Source: Granulosicoccus antarcticus IMCC3135
GTDB lineage: Bacteria; Pseudomonadota; Gammaproteobacteria; Granulosicoccales; Granulosicoccaceae
Direction: 5' to 3'
DNA: 64,000 bases
Assembly: GCF_002215215.1 (NCBI RefSeq)
Contig: NZ_CP018632.1
Span: 1,546,501-1,610,500 of the forward strand
The notes under the pieces were generated by a model that worked only from the letters and a program-made list of their open reading frames with translations, made no database searches and had not been told where the DNA came from. Positions 1 through 11,200 of the stretch are shown here, piece after piece. The position numbers were made by a program, and so were the translations under genes. The first letter of the stretch is position 1, and each line of letters starts with the position of its first letter.

Positions 1-179
1 GCTTGAGTCGCGGCAATGAGAATGAAGCCTTTGTGCGCATCACGGCTCTTGATGTCAATGATGCGCGCAAGCGCTGCTTCGTCATGCGGGTCGCAGCCGA
101 GTCCGAATACCGCTTCGGTCGGGTAGGCGATGACACCACCAGATCGCAAGGCTGAAACAGCCTTGCTGAGATCCGGCAT
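1..179 (-). CDS. tsaC: Threonylcarbamoyl-AMP synthase, N-terminal part (TsaC/YrdC), cut by window edge
   Basis: Only the first 59 codons are in the window. The reading frame starts [20 protein letters not shown] and continues [11 protein letters not shown], the typical opening of the Sua5/YciO/YrdC fold, whose conserved PTE(T/A)xxGLG stretch contacts the substrates. The family makes threonylcarbamoyl-AMP from threonine, bicarbonate and ATP for the t6A37 modification of ANN-decoding tRNAs. The ATG lies two bases beyond the topA stop, so it is probably translated from the same transcript as topA. The catalytic core and C-terminus lie outside the window, so integrity cannot be judged. The short N-terminus favours the single-domain TsaC form over Sua5, but this cannot be settled here. 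Confidence 0.85.
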   Translation of the reverse strand, partial: MPDLSKAVSALRSGGVIAYPTEAVFGLGCDPHDEAALARIIDIKSRDAHKGFILIAATQ

Positions 180-181
180 GT

Positions 182-2671
182 TCACTCAGCCTTGGAGCTA
201 TCACTGGAGGCTGCGGCTTTTTTCTTGGCTGCAGCTTTTTTACTGGCAGCACTTTTTTTCTTGCTGGCGGCGCTTTTCTTTTTGCTGGCGCTTTTCTTCT
301 TGGTCTTCTTCTTTGCGACCGCTTTTTTCTTGGCAGTGGCCTCTGTCTTCTTGGCTACAGCTTTCTTCTTGCCGCGACCGCGCCGCTCTGGCGCTTCGGC
401 CAGCAGTTTCTGGCAGGTCTCCAGATCAATCGCTGCCGGGGTCTCTTTCAATTCTTTGGGGATTTTTGCGTTCTTGCTGCCGTCGGTGATATAGGCGCCC
501 CAGCGACCATTGAGTATCTGAATGTCGGTGCCTTCAAACTCCTTGACCAGCTTGTTGGCATCAGCAATCTTCTTCTCGGCGACGATCTCCAGTGCCCGTT
601 CCAGCGTTACGGTGTAAGGATCGTCTTCCTTGAGCGATACGAACTTGGAGGCGTATTTGATATAGGGACCAAACCGACCAATATTGGCCGTGATTTTCTC
701 ACCTTCAGCAGATTCACCCAGATCTCGGGGCAGGTCGAATAGCTGAATGGCTTGTTCCAGTGTGATGGTGTTCATGCGTTGACCGGGACGCAGCCCTGCG
801 AACTTGGGCTTGTCCTCATCATCGCGGGTACCGATCTGGACAAACGCACCGTACTGACCAATGCGAACGGTGATCGGCTTACCGGATTCTTCGTCTGTTC
901 CGAGTTCACGGGCCTGAATGGCCTCATCCTTCGAGACGTTCTCCAGCTTGTCGTCTACCTGTTCCTTGAAAGGTTTCCAGAACTCAGCCAACAAGGGCAC
1001 CCAGTCTTTCTCGCCACGTGATACGGCATCCAGCTCATCTTCCAGATTGGCCGTAAAGTCGTAGTCCACGTACTTGTCGAAATGCTTGGCAAGAAACGTT
1101 GCGACCACTCGACCCGTATCGGTCGGGAAGAAGCGGCGACTTTCAATTTCCACATATTCTCGTGACTGCAGCGTGGAAATGATGGAGGCATAGGTTGACG
1201 GTCGTCCAATTCCATATTCTTCCAGCGTCTTGACCAGGCTTGCCTCAGAGAAGCGCGGCGGAGGCTCAGTGAAATGCTGTGTCAGTTTGATGTCCTGCAA
1301 CGGGACCTGGTCGCCTTCCTTCATCTCTGGCAACACTTTCTCATCGTCGTCAGACTTTTTCTTGTCGTCCTCATCTTCCTTGTAGACGGTCATGAAACCG
1401 GGGAAGTGGATAGTCGAACCGGTAGCGCGAAACAGATTGCCTTCACCGCAGGCGAAATCCACGGCAACCTGGTCGATGGTGGCGAAGATCATCTGGCTAG
1501 CGACGGTTCGTTTCCAGATCAGGTTATAGAGCTTGTACTGATCTTCTTCGAGAAATTGCTTGATCTCGTCGGGGGCGCGCATCACCGATGAAGGGCGAAT
1601 CGCCTCGTGCGCTTCCTGCGCATTCTTGGATTTGTTCTTGTAGACGTTGATTGCCTCGGGCAGGTATTCCTTGCCAAAGCGTTTTGGTATCAGCTCCCGC
1701 AATTCGTCAAGGCATTCCTGAGACAGCGTAATGGAGTCGGTACGCATATAGGTGATCAAACCGGTGGGGCCTTCCTCACCAATTTTTATACCTTCGTATA
1801 GTTTCTGGGCGGTGCGCATGGTTCGCTGAGCACCAAATCCGAGTTTTCGTGACGCTTCCTGCTGCAGAGTCGAGGTGGTGAACGGTGCTGTCGGGTTGCG
1901 TTTACGCTGTTTCTTCTCGACCTTGACGGCCGTGAGCGTGCCATTGGCATTGCTCAGCAACATATCGCGAGTCGAGTTGGCCAGTTCGCCATTGTTGACG
2001 GTGAACTGCTTGACCTTCTCGCCGTTGAGCAGAGACAGACGGGCGGTGAAGGGCTGTGTGTTTTTTTCCAGTTCGGCCAGCACGCTCCAGTATTCCTGGG
2101 GAATGAAGGCTTCGATCTCGTTCTCACGCTCGCAGATCATGCGCAATGCGGGAGACTGCACGCGTCCCGCTGACAAGCCACGACGAATCTTGCGCCACAA
2201 CAATGGCGACAGGTTGAAACCAACCAGGTAGTCCAGTGCACGACGCGCCTGTTGCGCGTTAACCAGGTCATAACCGAGTTCGCGCGGGTTATCGACAGCC
2301 TCCTGGACTGCCTTTTTGGTAATTTCGTGAAAGACCACACGCTCAACGTGTTTGCCTTCCAGATCGCCCGTTTCACGTAGATGCTCGACCAGATGCCAGC
2401 TGATGGCCTCACCCTCGCGATCCGGATCCGTTGCGAGAAGCAGGTTGTCAGCTTTCTTCAAGGCCTTCTTGATGGCGGCAACGTGTTTCTCGTTGCGCTC
2501 GATCATCTGGTACTTCATGGCGAAGTCGTTATCGGGATCGACAGCGCCTTCCTTGGGCAACAGGTCGCGAACATGGCCATAAGAGGCCAGTACCTTGTAG
2601 TCCTTGCCCAGATACTTCTCGATCGTCTTGCCCTTGGCAGGGGACTCAACAATGACCAGATTTTTGCTCAT
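182..2671 (-). CDS. topA: DNA topoisomerase I (type IA) with lysine-rich C-terminal tail
   Basis: 829 residues. The enzyme relaxes negatively supercoiled DNA by single-strand passage. The TOPRIM domain is visible at the N-terminus ([12 protein letters not shown] at about 5-16, [15 protein letters not shown] at about 80-94). The active-site tyrosine is in ITYMRTDS, Tyr308. After the core (to about 600) there are no C4 zinc fingers of the Escherichia coli type. Instead there are topoisomerase C-terminal repeats with the pattern GxxGxY ([33 protein letters not shown]), then a tail of about 60 residues made almost only of Lys, Ala and Ser, resembling histone H1 and likely to bind DNA non-specifically. 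It lies between dprA and tsaC on the same strand, a common order. Start ATG follows a 210-bp gap from dprA. Confidence 0.97.
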   Translation of the reverse strand: MSKNLVIVESPAKGKTIEKYLGKDYKVLASYGHVRDLLPKEGAVDPDNDFAMKYQMIERNEKHVAAIKKALKKADNLLLATDPDREGEAISWHLVEHLRETGDLEGKHVERVVFHEITKKAVQEAVDNPRELGYDLVNAQQARRALDYLVGFNLSPLLWRKIRRGLSAGRVQSPALRMICERENEIEAFIPQEYWSVLAELEKNTQPFTARLSLLNGEKVKQFTVNNGELANSTRDMLLSNANGTLTAVKVEKKQRKRNPTAPFTTSTLQQEASRKLGFGAQRTMRTAQKLYEGIKIGEEGPTGLITYMRTDSITLSQECLDELRELIPKRFGKEYLPEAINVYKNKSKNAQEAHEAIRPSSVMRAPDEIKQFLEEDQYKLYNLIWKRTVASQMIFATIDQVAVDFACGEGNLFRATGSTIHFPGFMTVYKEDEDDKKKSDDDEKVLPEMKEGDQVPLQDIKLTQHFTEPPPRFSEASLVKTLEEYGIGRPSTYASIISTLQSREYVEIESRRFFPTDTGRVVATFLAKHFDKYVDYDFTANLEDELDAVSRGEKDWVPLLAEFWKPFKEQVDDKLENVSKDEAIQARELGTDEESGKPITVRIGQYGAFVQIGTRDDEDKPKFAGLRPGQRMNTITLEQAIQLFDLPRDLGESAEGEKITANIGRFGPYIKYASKFVSLKEDDPYTVTLERALEIVAEKKIADANKLVKEFEGTDIQILNGRWGAYITDGSKNAKIPKELKETPAAIDLETCQKLLAEAPERRGRGKKKAVAKKTEATAKKKAVAKKKTKKKSASKKKSAASKKKSAASKKAAAKKKAAASSDSSKAE

Positions 2672-2881
2672 GAATACCGAATTGATTGTGATGGCAGCTG
2701 GACCGGCACCCGATCATGGGGACAGGGACGATGGTCTCAAGTACAAAGGATCATACTTAAAGAGTCACCCAACGGGGGTTAACGGCACTATGGCAGACCG
2801 TTCACAGATTGACCGATAAGTATGACTCACGGCGATAGCGTCGTCGCTTGATCGCATTTTGTCAACGAGGCCGTGTAATTT

Positions 2882-4114
2882 TCAGGGTTGGCAAAGCGCA
2901 TAACGGCCTCCTGCCGAAGTCCTGATCAGGCCTTTTGCTTCCAGCAAACCCAATAGAGCTGCCAGCTGCGAGACGCTCAGATGACTGTGTGTCATTAATT
3001 CGTCGATTGTGGCAGATTGACTGGCTAGTGTGCTTAACAAGGCTTGTGACTCGGAATCTGGCTGTTCCCGAGAGAGTGCCAGTTCATGCTGTTGTGGTGC
3101 GTCAATCGACTGGCTTGTTACGGATGAAGTCAATGGATGATGGGTGTGCAGAGCTGCCAGGGCCCGTTGCAAAGGTTCTCCCAGGATGTCAATGATGTCA
3201 TCGTAATTTTCGACCAGGGCCGCTCCCTGTTTGATCAGGGCGTGACAACCGCGTGCCTGTAAATTGTGGATGGAGCCAGGCACGGCCATCACCTCGCGAC
3301 CTTGATTCATGGCATGAGTGGCGGTCGTTAGCGTGCCGCTGGGCAAACCTGCCTCGGCTACCAGAACCCCCAGACTCAAGCCGCTGATAATTCGGTTACG
3401 TTGCGGAAAATGCCAGGGGCGGGTTACGCTCCCATGTGGATATTCAGTAATGATCAGCCCTTCGGCCTCGATTATCTGCTCTGCCAGCTCGTGGTGGCGC
3501 TTCGGGTAGACGCGTTCGGGCGGGGTAGCTGCGATCGCCAGAGTCGGGCCACGGTGGGGGCCATTGGCTGCCAGTGCGCCCTGATGGGCGGCGGCATCAA
3601 CACCGATGGCAAGTCCGCTGACAATCCCCAGGCCTTTTTCAGCCAGTTCGGTGCACAGGGTTCGTGTATGGCTCAGTGCTGAGTGACTGGCCTTGCGTGA
3701 ACCGACAACTGCGATCAGTGGGTAGTCCAGAGCCTGCAGGGAACCGCGGGCGTACAACAGCGGTGGTGCATCATCCGTATCCTGCAGCAGGGCAGGGTAG
3801 GCCTGGTGATCCATGCCCAGCAGGTGGTGATCGGGGCGCTGTGCCTGCCACGTCAAGGCTTGTTCGCAGCGGCGGATAGTCGCCTCGCTGAACAGCTCTT
3901 GCAGGGACACAGGGACGTTTATCTGGCGCAGGTGCTGAGCCAGAACTTCATCCTGACGAGTCAGATAGCGCTGGATCAGATCACCGATCGCCCCCGGGTC
4001 CGGGCACGATTGGCGAAGCAGACGGCACAATCGTGTGCTGTCGGCGAAAGCCAGCGAAAAAGTCAGCCAGGCTGACGTAGGGGTTTGCTTTTGAATTGAA
4101 AGCCCATCTTCCAT
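2882..4114 (-). CDS. dprA: DNA-processing protein DprA
   Basis: 410 residues. DprA loads RecA on incoming single-stranded DNA during natural transformation; it is also kept in many bacteria not known to be competent. The Rossmann-like domain shows VVGSRKAS (GSR at 138-140), GLAIGVDAAAHQGAL, FPQRNRIISGLSLGVLVAEA and SGTLTTATHAMNQGR, all family signatures. The usual GTGxDxxYP loop reads ATPPERVYPKRH here, a small departure. A C-terminal winged-helix-like DprA segment (LSTLASQSATIDELMTH onward, about 345-405) is present. It sits between the LysM lipoprotein (52 bp upstream) and topA, the usual gammaproteobacterial order. Start ATG taken at 4114. Confidence 0.96.
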   Translation of the reverse strand: MEDGLSIQKQTPTSAWLTFSLAFADSTRLCRLLRQSCPDPGAIGDLIQRYLTRQDEVLAQHLRQINVPVSLQELFSEATIRRCEQALTWQAQRPDHHLLGMDHQAYPALLQDTDDAPPLLYARGSLQALDYPLIAVVGSRKASHSALSHTRTLCTELAEKGLGIVSGLAIGVDAAAHQGALAANGPHRGPTLAIAATPPERVYPKRHHELAEQIIEAEGLIITEYPHGSVTRPWHFPQRNRIISGLSLGVLVAEAGLPSGTLTTATHAMNQGREVMAVPGSIHNLQARGCHALIKQGAALVENYDDIIDILGEPLQRALAALHTHHPLTSSVTSQSIDAPQQHELALSREQPDSESQALLSTLASQSATIDELMTHSHLSVSQLAALLGLLEAKGLIRTSAGGRYALCQP

Positions 4115-4166
4115 GACGAGTAACCGCGGTTGTGCCCGCGGCCACTGTCATGGGCGCCAGGCAGAT

Positions 4167-5378
4167 TCAGATTCCGGTGATGATGTCGTTGACCATTACC
4201 GGGCGGGTCGATTCCATGACCAGTGCATAGCTTACCTTGTCAAAGGTCTTGAATACCATTGCCACACCAGTTCGCTGATTGGGCAGAGTCACTTTTTCGT
4301 GACCACCAATGCCTCTTTCATCGACAATCGTCTTGCCACGCGTTTCGATGGCGAGCACATCGCCTTCCTGAATGCTGGATTCGGAACCGATGTTGAGAAC
4401 AATCACCTGATCGCGTCCGGTTTGCGCGATGGCATTGACCAGCGAGACTATGCGGCCTTCGCCCTGGAGCGAGGGTAGTCGCGGTATATAGGTATGTGTC
4501 ACCGAGCCTTCATGGGTGGGCAGCAGTATGTCGCCATTCATGGTTTCCATCTTGTTGCGAGTGATGGCAATGGCAGATGGATCTCCTGTGCTGAGTAATC
4601 GGGCGTCGGCTACATGGCTGACTTCATAGCCCAGCAGGGCGTCCGATATGGGGTCACGTAGTTCCTTGTTACGGCGAAATACACCATAGGAAGTCTGGTC
4701 GCGATTGAGCTTGCCACGTACAAAAACCTTATGACCCACGGCACTGATCAGGCGACTGTCGTAGTTGCCAACCACATACGGAGCATTGTTGATAACGTCG
4801 GCGGTCACCACTCGTGGGTGCACCAGAAACTGCTGGATGGAATCCCCGGAGATGGTTGGAATGGCATTATCCAGAGATTCAGATCGGATTTTGGGATACA
4901 GGCGCACACGACCATCGCTAGCTCGATTGCCATCCGTATCGACTCGGCCCTGTCCCTTGCGGGTCAGAACCAGTGAGGGACGACCATTGACATACTCTAG
5001 TGCCAGTACGTCACCAGGATAGATCAGATGTGGATTTTCTATCTGGGGGTTATAGCTCCAGATCTCAGGCCACAGCCAGGGTTCTTTGAGGAAACGGTCG
5101 GATATATCCCATAAAGTATCGCCGCGGACGACAGTATAGGTATCCGGCGCATCCGCTTCCAGCTGGCCTTCGTCTATATAGATTCTTGGCTCGGATGAGG
5201 TGTATTGCGGGGTCGGGCTGGTCAGTCCGTCTTCGCTGAAACGGTCGTTGATCTGGGCCGCAGGCGGCTCTACAACGAAGGCCGAGGGTGCATCAATGGA
5301 CGCACAGGCAGTTAAAAGCGCGGACAGACAGACTGCCAGAGAGAGACGAGCAGTCGGTGCAGTCATAATTGGAGCCAT
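4167..5378 (-). CDS. LysM-domain lipoprotein
   Basis: 403 residues from the ATG at 5378. I prefer this start to one 19 codons upstream because AGGGAGAG lies 9 bases before it and it gives a clean lipoprotein signal peptide, with lipobox LLTAC (Cys25). A single LysM domain follows at about 81-128 (YTVVRGDTLWDISDRFLKEP ... NPHLIYPGDVLAL), which should bind peptidoglycan. The rest (about 130-403) is a conserved beta-rich region of unknown function found with this family in many gammaproteobacteria, where the gene sits, as here, between dprA and the divergent def gene. The likely location is the periplasmic face of the outer membrane. Precise role not known. Confidence 0.9.
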   Translation of the reverse strand: MAPIMTAPTARLSLAVCLSALLTACASIDAPSAFVVEPPAAQINDRFSEDGLTSPTPQYTSSEPRIYIDEGQLEADAPDTYTVVRGDTLWDISDRFLKEPWLWPEIWSYNPQIENPHLIYPGDVLALEYVNGRPSLVLTRKGQGRVDTDGNRASDGRVRLYPKIRSESLDNAIPTISGDSIQQFLVHPRVVTADVINNAPYVVGNYDSRLISAVGHKVFVRGKLNRDQTSYGVFRRNKELRDPISDALLGYEVSHVADARLLSTGDPSAIAITRNKMETMNGDILLPTHEGSVTHTYIPRLPSLQGEGRIVSLVNAIAQTGRDQVIVLNIGSESSIQEGDVLAIETRGKTIVDERGIGGHEKVTLPNQRTGVAMVFKTFDKVSYALVMESTRPVMVNDIITGI

Positions 5379-5514
5379 ATTCGGGAACTCTCCCTGGTTG
5401 ATTCGGCGTGGTCTACCAGAAGAATCGGCGGACATTGAGAAACCTTGATACGCAAACGGGAAGCCTTGCCTGTCCCTGTTAGAATTCCGTTTTGGATAAT
5501 GTCCAGGACTCCAC

Positions 5515-6045
5515 GTGTCATTGCTAGATATTCTTTATTACCCAGACGCCCAGCTGCGCCGCACCGCCGCCAGGATTGCCAATGTTGATGGCGATCTTGT
5601 CAAGCTTATCGACCATATGTTCGAGACCATGTATGACGCGCCGGGCATCGGTCTGGCGGCGACTCAGGTCAATGTGCACAGACGTGTGATGGTTATCGAC
5701 GTATCAGAGGAGAACGACAGTCCTCTGACCTTTATCAACCCCGAAATTCTCCTCGCCGAGGGGAAAGGTGAGATGCAGGAAGGCTGTTTGTCCATTCCAG
5801 GCGTCTACGAGACGGTTAAACGACCAGCAGAGATCAAGGTTGCGGCCATTGATCGTGAAGGTAACCCTTTCGAAATCGAGGCAGATGGCCTGCTGGCGGT
5901 CTGTATTCAGCATGAGATAGACCATTTGAACGGCAAACTCTTTGTCGACTACATCTCGCCGCTGAAACGGAATCGTATTCGCAAACGGCTGGAGAAGTGG
6001 GTTCGTGATGGGGCCGACCCAGACGATATACCTGAGCGCCCATGA
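5515..6045 (+). CDS. def: Peptide deformylase
   Basis: 176 residues, GTG start. Removes the formyl group from the N-terminal formylmethionine of nascent proteins. The three metal-site motifs are intact: [17 protein letters not shown] (Cys metal ligand) and QHEIDHLNG (two His ligands and catalytic Glu). Length is close to the family norm of about 170. It starts the long plus-strand run and overlaps fmt by ATGA, so the deformylase and the formyltransferase that makes its substrate are translationally coupled, as in many bacteria. The 136-bp gap to the divergent LysM gene should hold promoters for both; I could not pick out a convincing -35/-10 pair. Confidence 0.97.
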   Translation: MSLLDILYYPDAQLRRTAARIANVDGDLVKLIDHMFETMYDAPGIGLAATQVNVHRRVMVIDVSEENDSPLTFINPEILLAEGKGEMQEGCLSIPGVYETVKRPAEIKVAAIDREGNPFEIEADGLLAVCIQHEIDHLNGKLFVDYISPLKRNRIRKRLEKWVRDGADPDDIPERP

Positions 6046-7043
6046 GCAGCTCATCAGCGAGTGTGAATTGCGACAGGCTCAGAGTCGCCTTTGCCGGAAC
6101 CCCGGAGTTTGCTGCCGTGGCGCTGGATGCCTTGATTCAGAGCCAGCATGAGGTGGTCGGTGTACTGACGCAGCCGGACAGACCGGCAGGCCGAGGCAGG
6201 AAACTGACTCATAGCGCCGTCAAGCAGCGTGCACTGGCGGCCGACATACCCGTGCAACAGCCCGTCAGTTTGCGCAATGATGACGCACTGGCTGAGCTGG
6301 CATCGCTGTCGGCAGATGTTCTGGTGGTCGCCGCCTATGGCATCATTTTGCCGCAAACGGTGCTGGATCTGCCTCCTTTAGGTTGTCTGAACATTCACGG
6401 CTCCTTGCTACCGCGCTGGCGCGGTGCTGCGCCCATTCATCGGGCGATTCTGGCTGGTGACACCCATACCGGTGTCTGCATCATGCAAATGGATGCAGGA
6501 TTGGATACCGGGGATGTCTTGCTGGAGCGTCAGTTAGCCATTGGTGCAGACGAAACGGTTGCCCAGTTGCATGATCGTCTCGCAGCGTTGGGTGCTGCAG
6601 CACTGCTGGATGCCTTGCCGGTTCGTTGTAACGGTACGCTGCAGCCTGTCGTGCAGCCAGAAGAAGGGCTGACCTATGCCGAGAAGCTGACGAAAGCCGA
6701 AGCACAACTGGACTTCACTGAATCCTCATTGCTGATTCATCGCAAGGTCAGAGCTTTCAACCCCTGGCCGGTTGCCGAGGCCCGATTGCGTGATGAGCGC
6801 GTACGTATCTGGCAGAGCCGCTTGCTGACACCTGATGTACTTGCCAGTAGACTCGCAGCTGACAACGTTGCCGATCAACCAGCAGGAACCATTGTGCAGG
6901 TAAGTCCGGGTGCGATTGTGGTCAGAACCGGTGATGGCCTGATCGAACTGCTGCAACTGCAGTGGCCAGGCAAAAAAATGCAGAATTCCGATTCTTTCAG
7001 CCAAGGGCGTGATTTGCACGCTGAGCAATTTGCGACCCTATGA
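6042..7043 (+). CDS. fmt: Methionyl-tRNA formyltransferase
   Basis: 333 residues. Transfers a formyl group from 10-formyltetrahydrofolate to initiator Met-tRNA. The N-terminal domain has [20 protein letters not shown] and the folate-site signature [20 protein letters not shown] with catalytic Asn and His, followed by [11 protein letters not shown]. The C-terminal part (about 215-320) is the tRNA-binding OB-like domain, including FNPWPVAEA. Start ATG overlaps the def stop by 4 bases, and the stop overlaps the rsmB start in the same way. Confidence 0.97.
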   Translation: MSSSSASVNCDRLRVAFAGTPEFAAVALDALIQSQHEVVGVLTQPDRPAGRGRKLTHSAVKQRALAADIPVQQPVSLRNDDALAELASLSADVLVVAAYGIILPQTVLDLPPLGCLNIHGSLLPRWRGAAPIHRAILAGDTHTGVCIMQMDAGLDTGDVLLERQLAIGADETVAQLHDRLAALGAAALLDALPVRCNGTLQPVVQPEEGLTYAEKLTKAEAQLDFTESSLLIHRKVRAFNPWPVAEARLRDERVRIWQSRLLTPDVLASRLAADNVADQPAGTIVQVSPGAIVVRTGDGLIELLQLQWPGKKMQNSDSFSQGRDLHAEQFATL

Positions 7044-8344
7044 AAGCTAACGCTGCCCGACCCGTGACCATCAGTCTGCGACTCGCCTGTGTACAGCTCA
7101 TGCAGCAATTGCAGACGGGGGGTGGGTCTCTGACGCGTTTGCTGCCAACGGCTCAGGCACGCGTTGTGGAGCGTGAGCAGGCGCAGTTACAGGCCTGGAG
7201 TTATGGCTTTGCCCGATTTTCCGGGGAACTTGCTGGCATCGTCGATCAGTTGCTGGACAAGCCTCTCAAGAAAAAGGATCTGGATGTCTATCTGTTACTG
7301 CAACTGGGTATCTTCCAGCTCCGGCATACACCCACCTCGGCACATGCCGCGGTGGATGAGACCGTCAAGGTCTCCAAGCATCTGAAAAAGCCATGGGCGC
7401 GAGGACTGGTCAATGCCGTGCTGCGTAACTATCAGAGGCGGGCTGAGGAGCTGGAATCAGCTTTACTTGAGTCACAACGGCTGAGCCATCCCGACTGGTT
7501 ACTGAAGCGTTTGCAGGAAGACTGGCCGGATCAATGGCGGCATATTTGCGAACAGAACAATCAGCAGGCCCCGATGACCCTGAGGGTCAATAGTCGACGC
7601 GGTAGTACCGAGGATTATCAGCAACGCTTGCTGGCTGTAGAGTGTCCGGCGGCGAGTGTGCCCGAAGCGCAACAAGCACTGTGTCTGGAAAAACCGGCAT
7701 CTGTACAGCAATTGCCAGGGTTCGACGCTGGCGATGTCAGCGTTCAGGATGCGGCGGCACAATTGGCCGCTGGCTATCTGAGTCGCTTCAGCGCGCCCGG
7801 TGGACGTTTGCTGGATGCCTGCTCGGCCCCGGGTGGCAAGACGGCGCATGCGCTGGAACTGGATCATTTCTCTGCAGTGGTGGCACTGGATCAGGATGCA
7901 CTGCGTCTGCAGCGCGTGGCAGATACACTAACGCGGCTCGGTCTGGCAGAGCGCGCTCAGTTGCATGCTGTGGATGCCGGTGAGCTTGAGCAATGGTGGG
8001 ATGGTGAGGCCTTCGATGCGGTATTGCTGGACGCTCCATGCTCGGGTACCGGCGTTATTCGCCGTCACCCTGACATCAAGCTGCTGCGTCGTGATAGCGA
8101 TATTGAGGTTCTTGTTGCACTTCAAGCGCAACTGCTGGATCAACTGTGGCGCACGCTGAAGCCTGGAGGCTTTTTTCTGTACGCGACCTGTTCGACCCTG
8201 AAGGCTGAGAATGAGCAGCAAGTAGAGGCATTTCTGGCGCGTACTGACGATGCCGTATTACTGGCAGATACTCGCCAGATTTTTCCTGGTGACAATGGCA
8301 TGGACGGCTTTTTCTACGCACCCATTGGCAAGCGTGCAGGATGA
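7040..8344 (+). CDS. rsmB: 16S rRNA (cytosine-967 C5) methyltransferase RsmB
   Basis: 434 residues. N-terminal NusB-like RNA-binding domain (about 10-145), then a Rossmann methyltransferase. The SAM site is LLDACSAPGGKTAHA and the catalytic signature is LDAPCSGTGVIRRHPDIK. A second conserved cysteine lies in YATCSTLKAENE. This pair of cysteines is typical of m5C methyltransferases. Start overlaps the fmt stop (ATGA). The downstream DUF4390 gene probably begins within its last codons. Position directly after def-fmt is the standard gammaproteobacterial arrangement. Confidence 0.96.
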   Translation: MKANAARPVTISLRLACVQLMQQLQTGGGSLTRLLPTAQARVVEREQAQLQAWSYGFARFSGELAGIVDQLLDKPLKKKDLDVYLLLQLGIFQLRHTPTSAHAAVDETVKVSKHLKKPWARGLVNAVLRNYQRRAEELESALLESQRLSHPDWLLKRLQEDWPDQWRHICEQNNQQAPMTLRVNSRRGSTEDYQQRLLAVECPAASVPEAQQALCLEKPASVQQLPGFDAGDVSVQDAAAQLAAGYLSRFSAPGGRLLDACSAPGGKTAHALELDHFSAVVALDQDALRLQRVADTLTRLGLAERAQLHAVDAGELEQWWDGEAFDAVLLDAPCSGTGVIRRHPDIKLLRRDSDIEVLVALQAQLLDQLWRTLKPGGFFLYATCSTLKAENEQQVEAFLARTDDAVLLADTRQIFPGDNGMDGFFYAPIGKRAG

Positions 8345-8996
8345 TCAGCGCTTAGTGGATGCTGAACCAGACAAGGGGGGCTGGGCACTTGCCTTTTTGC
8401 TGGTGCCTTTGCTTACCTTGCTTGTTTTCATCGTGTTGGTCAGCATATCGGCGCGTAGCCTGTCGCTCAGTGGTGCAACCGATGGCAGCATCAAACTGGC
8501 CGATGTGGAACTGCAGCGCGAATCCGGACAGCTTTATCTATCAGCAACAGCCGATATAGATTTGCCAGAGCCGATCCGTGACGGGCTCGACAGTGGCGTG
8601 CCACTGGATTTCATCCTGACTTTGGCATTCAGTCAGTCACGAGACTACTGGTTTGATCGTTCATTGGCACAGTATCAGCATCGATTCCGATTAACCTATT
8701 ATGAATTGACCCGCCATTATCGAGTGCACGCCATCGATACCGGCATCAGTCGTAACTATCGATCACTGTACGCAGCGATTGAAGGGCTGGGCACCTTCAA
8801 GCGGTTGCCTATGGCACTGGATGTAGAGGATGTCATGCACAAGATCAATGTGCAGGTTCTGGAGCAGATACCTTCCAGGGTTGTGGCGCAGCTGCAATTC
8901 AAGCTGGATTCGGATTCCCTGCCTTTACCATTGCAACCCCTGATCGCCTCCAGTTGGCGCCTGACGAGTAAGGAGTATCAGTGGCAGGTCAACTGA
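8334..8996 (+). CDS. DUF4390 family membrane-anchored protein
   Basis: About 220 residues from the GTG at 8334, inside the last codons of rsmB. An in-frame ATG exists at 8250 but would put an 84-base overlap and an unlikely sequence before the membrane segment. One hydrophobic helix ([20 protein letters not shown]) is followed by a region matching my recollection of DUF4390: [48 protein letters not shown] and a C-terminal [13 protein letters not shown]. Genes of this type commonly lie between rsmB and an ntrY-like kinase, as here. Its end overlaps the kinase start. Function unknown; the linkage suggests an accessory to the NtrYX-like pair or to the envelope. Confidence 0.8.
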   Translation: MQDDQRLVDAEPDKGGWALAFLLVPLLTLLVFIVLVSISARSLSLSGATDGSIKLADVELQRESGQLYLSATADIDLPEPIRDGLDSGVPLDFILTLAFSQSRDYWFDRSLAQYQHRFRLTYYELTRHYRVHAIDTGISRNYRSLYAAIEGLGTFKRLPMALDVEDVMHKINVQVLEQIPSRVVAQLQFKLDSDSLPLPLQPLIASSWRLTSKEYQWQVN

Positions 8997-11200
8997 GCAG
9001 ACTCAGGCGTCGCACCCTGACCAGTGCCGTGCTGATGGCATTGCTGTTCATCGTGCTGATCGCCTCACTGTGGGTGCTGGGGACAATCGCGCTGCAGCTC
9101 GATCGGTTTGGCCAGTATTATCACTGGCTGCTACTGGGTAATGGGCTTGCATTATGCTTTATTGCTGTTCTGATTATCATGAACGGCTGGCGCCTGGTGC
9201 GAGAGTTCCGGCAGCGCATAGCAGGCTCCAGGCTGACGGTGAAACTGGTCATCGTATCGGTCTTGCTGGCCCTGGTGCCTGTCACATTGGTCTACGGATT
9301 TTCAATACGTTTTCTGCGCGCCAATATCAACAGCTACTTTGATCTGGAAATAGAACAGGCGCTGGACGATGCGCTGGAACTCAGCCGCGAATCACTGGGA
9401 CTGCAGATGCGAACGCTGCAGAGGGACACCGTTAAAGTGGCTCAGCAACTGGTTGGCGTCAGTGAGGCGGTGGCCGTAGTTGCATTGAATACACTCTCGG
9501 CAGAGACCGAAGCCAGCGAGATGACGCTGATTGGACCGGATAACCGGATTGTGGCCTCCACCGGTCTGCTCGATAGCATCAGTGTGCAGCCGAACCGCCC
9601 CGAGAATGATCTGGTTGTGCGTGCCCAGAAAGGCCTGTCGTATGTGGGTGTAGATCCTGTTGGTGACGGTGAACTGTACGTGCGTGTTGTGACACCTGTA
9701 TTGTCAGAAGATCCGGTTCTGGAGAACTCAGTGCTTCAGGCTCTGTACCCGATTGCCCATCGATCCTCGGATCTGGCAGAAAGTGTGCAGACCAGTTATC
9801 AGCAATACCGTCAGCTGGTTTTTCTGCGTCGGCCGCTCATGCTCAGTTCCATGCTGACACTGTCGCTGGCATTGTTGCTTTCGGTCATGATGGCTGTGTG
9901 GTTTGCGCTCTATGCTGCACGTCGCATGATGATGCCGATTCATGATCTGGTGGAAGGCACGAGGGCGGTTGCCGAAGGCAATTACGCTACCCGGATCTAT
10001 AAACGCAGCAAGAACGATGAGCTTGGTTTTCTGGTGCAGTCATTCAATTACATGACTTTGCAGTTGGAACAGAGTCGCAAGAATGCCGAACAGAGTCAGC
10101 GCCAGGTGGAGCGCCAGCGGGCACGGTTACAGGCCGTTCTGGGGCAAATCTCTTCCGGCGTTATTACGCTTGATGCTGAAAATAACGTACGCACCAGCAA
10201 CCCGGCTGCCGTCACCATTCTGGGTGGGCAGCTGGTGCAGATGCGTGGGCAGGCACTGGATCATGACGCCCGCGACAACAGTGTGCTGTCGCAGTTCAGC
10301 GAACAGGTCTGCAAGCCGCTGGAGCAGTCCGGTAATCGGGAATGGTCTGCCGAGATCGAAGTCTATGACCAGGGGGGGCGCCGGTTTTTGCTCTGTCGAG
10401 GCACCGTTTTGCTGGATGCTGCCGGGGAGCTGACCGGGCGCGTCATTGTTATTGATGATATGACAACTATTATCAGTGCCCAGCGCGATGCTGCCTGGAG
10501 CGAGGTGGCAAGGCGACTTGCCCACGAGATCAAGAATCCATTGACACCGATACAACTATCAGCTGAGCGGATGCGTCACAAGTTTCAGAGTAAGCTTGAA
10601 GGTGCTGATCATGAGATGCTGGAACGCCTGACTCGTACTATCGAAAATCAGGTTGATGCGCTGAAGTCGATGGTCGATGCTTTCGCAGAATATGCCTCGA
10701 CACCCAAACTGGCACTGGATCCGGCGAGTATGAATGCCTTGTTGGAAGAAGTCGCTGATCTGTATCGTGACCCGGATGGTTTGGTGAAGATAGAAATGAG
10801 CCTGGACAGCTCTGCTCCACCGATATTGATGGATCTACCGAGAATGCGTCAACTGACGCATAATTTGATAAAAAACGCACTTGAGGCGCAGCAGTCGCAA
10901 TCTGTTAAAACTGTGCATCTGAGTACCCATTACCGGCAATTGTCATTGCAGGATATGCTGGAAATCGTCACCCAGGATGATGGTCCCGGATTCCCGATCG
11001 AGCTGATGGATCGATTGTTCGAACCCTATGTTTCGTCGAAGCCCAAAGGCACAGGGCTGGGGCTGGCTATCGTCAAGAAGATTGTTGAAGAACACAATGG
11101 CAGAATACGTGCTGAAAACCGCCGAGAACGAGGTGCTGCCGTGATTATAAGTCTGCCGTATCCCACATCCCAGCTGCCATCTCAAGGAGATGACGTATGA
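8981..11200 (+). CDS. NtrY-like membrane sensor histidine kinase
   Basis: 739 residues, GTG start with a good ribosome site (TAAGGAG, 5 bases upstream) inside the end of the DUF4390 gene. Several hydrophobic segments near the N-terminus (about 15-36, 45-68, 84-106) and another at about 285-310 enclose an extracytoplasmic sensor region. Then follow HAMP (about 315-365), PAS (about 380-480), and the kinase core: phospho-acceptor [19 protein letters not shown] box [12 protein letters not shown]1 DDGPGFP and G2 [17 protein letters not shown]. All catalytic boxes look intact. It overlaps the regulator gene by ATGA. NtrY/NtrX pairs have been linked to nitrogen, redox and envelope control; the immediate trkAH neighbourhood hints at ionic or envelope signals, by inference only. 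Confidence 0.93.
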   Translation: MAGQLSRLRRRTLTSAVLMALLFIVLIASLWVLGTIALQLDRFGQYYHWLLLGNGLALCFIAVLIIMNGWRLVREFRQRIAGSRLTVKLVIVSVLLALVPVTLVYGFSIRFLRANINSYFDLEIEQALDDALELSRESLGLQMRTLQRDTVKVAQQLVGVSEAVAVVALNTLSAETEASEMTLIGPDNRIVASTGLLDSISVQPNRPENDLVVRAQKGLSYVGVDPVGDGELYVRVVTPVLSEDPVLENSVLQALYPIAHRSSDLAESVQTSYQQYRQLVFLRRPLMLSSMLTLSLALLLSVMMAVWFALYAARRMMMPIHDLVEGTRAVAEGNYATRIYKRSKNDELGFLVQSFNYMTLQLEQSRKNAEQSQRQVERQRARLQAVLGQISSGVITLDAENNVRTSNPAAVTILGGQLVQMRGQALDHDARDNSVLSQFSEQVCKPLEQSGNREWSAEIEVYDQGGRRFLLCRGTVLLDAAGELTGRVIVIDDMTTIISAQRDAAWSEVARRLAHEIKNPLTPIQLSAERMRHKFQSKLEGADHEMLERLTRTIENQVDALKSMVDAFAEYASTPKLALDPASMNALLEEVADLYRDPDGLVKIEMSLDSSAPPILMDLPRMRQLTHNLIKNALEAQQSQSVKTVHLSTHYRQLSLQDMLEIVTQDDGPGFPIELMDRLFEPYVSSKPKGTGLGLAIVKKIVEEHNGRIRAENRRERGAAVIISLPYPTSQLPSQGDDV

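Noticed and set aside
192-494. Plus-strand ORFs opposite the topA tail
   Set aside because: They are the complement of the Lys/Ala-rich tail codons and give Phe/Leu/Ala low-complexity protein. They are shadows of topA.
2835-2865. TTGACA on the minus strand upstream of topA
   Set aside because: The hexamer is consensus, but no acceptable -10 lies at 16-18 bases (nearest CGCTAT at 19). Not called as a promoter.
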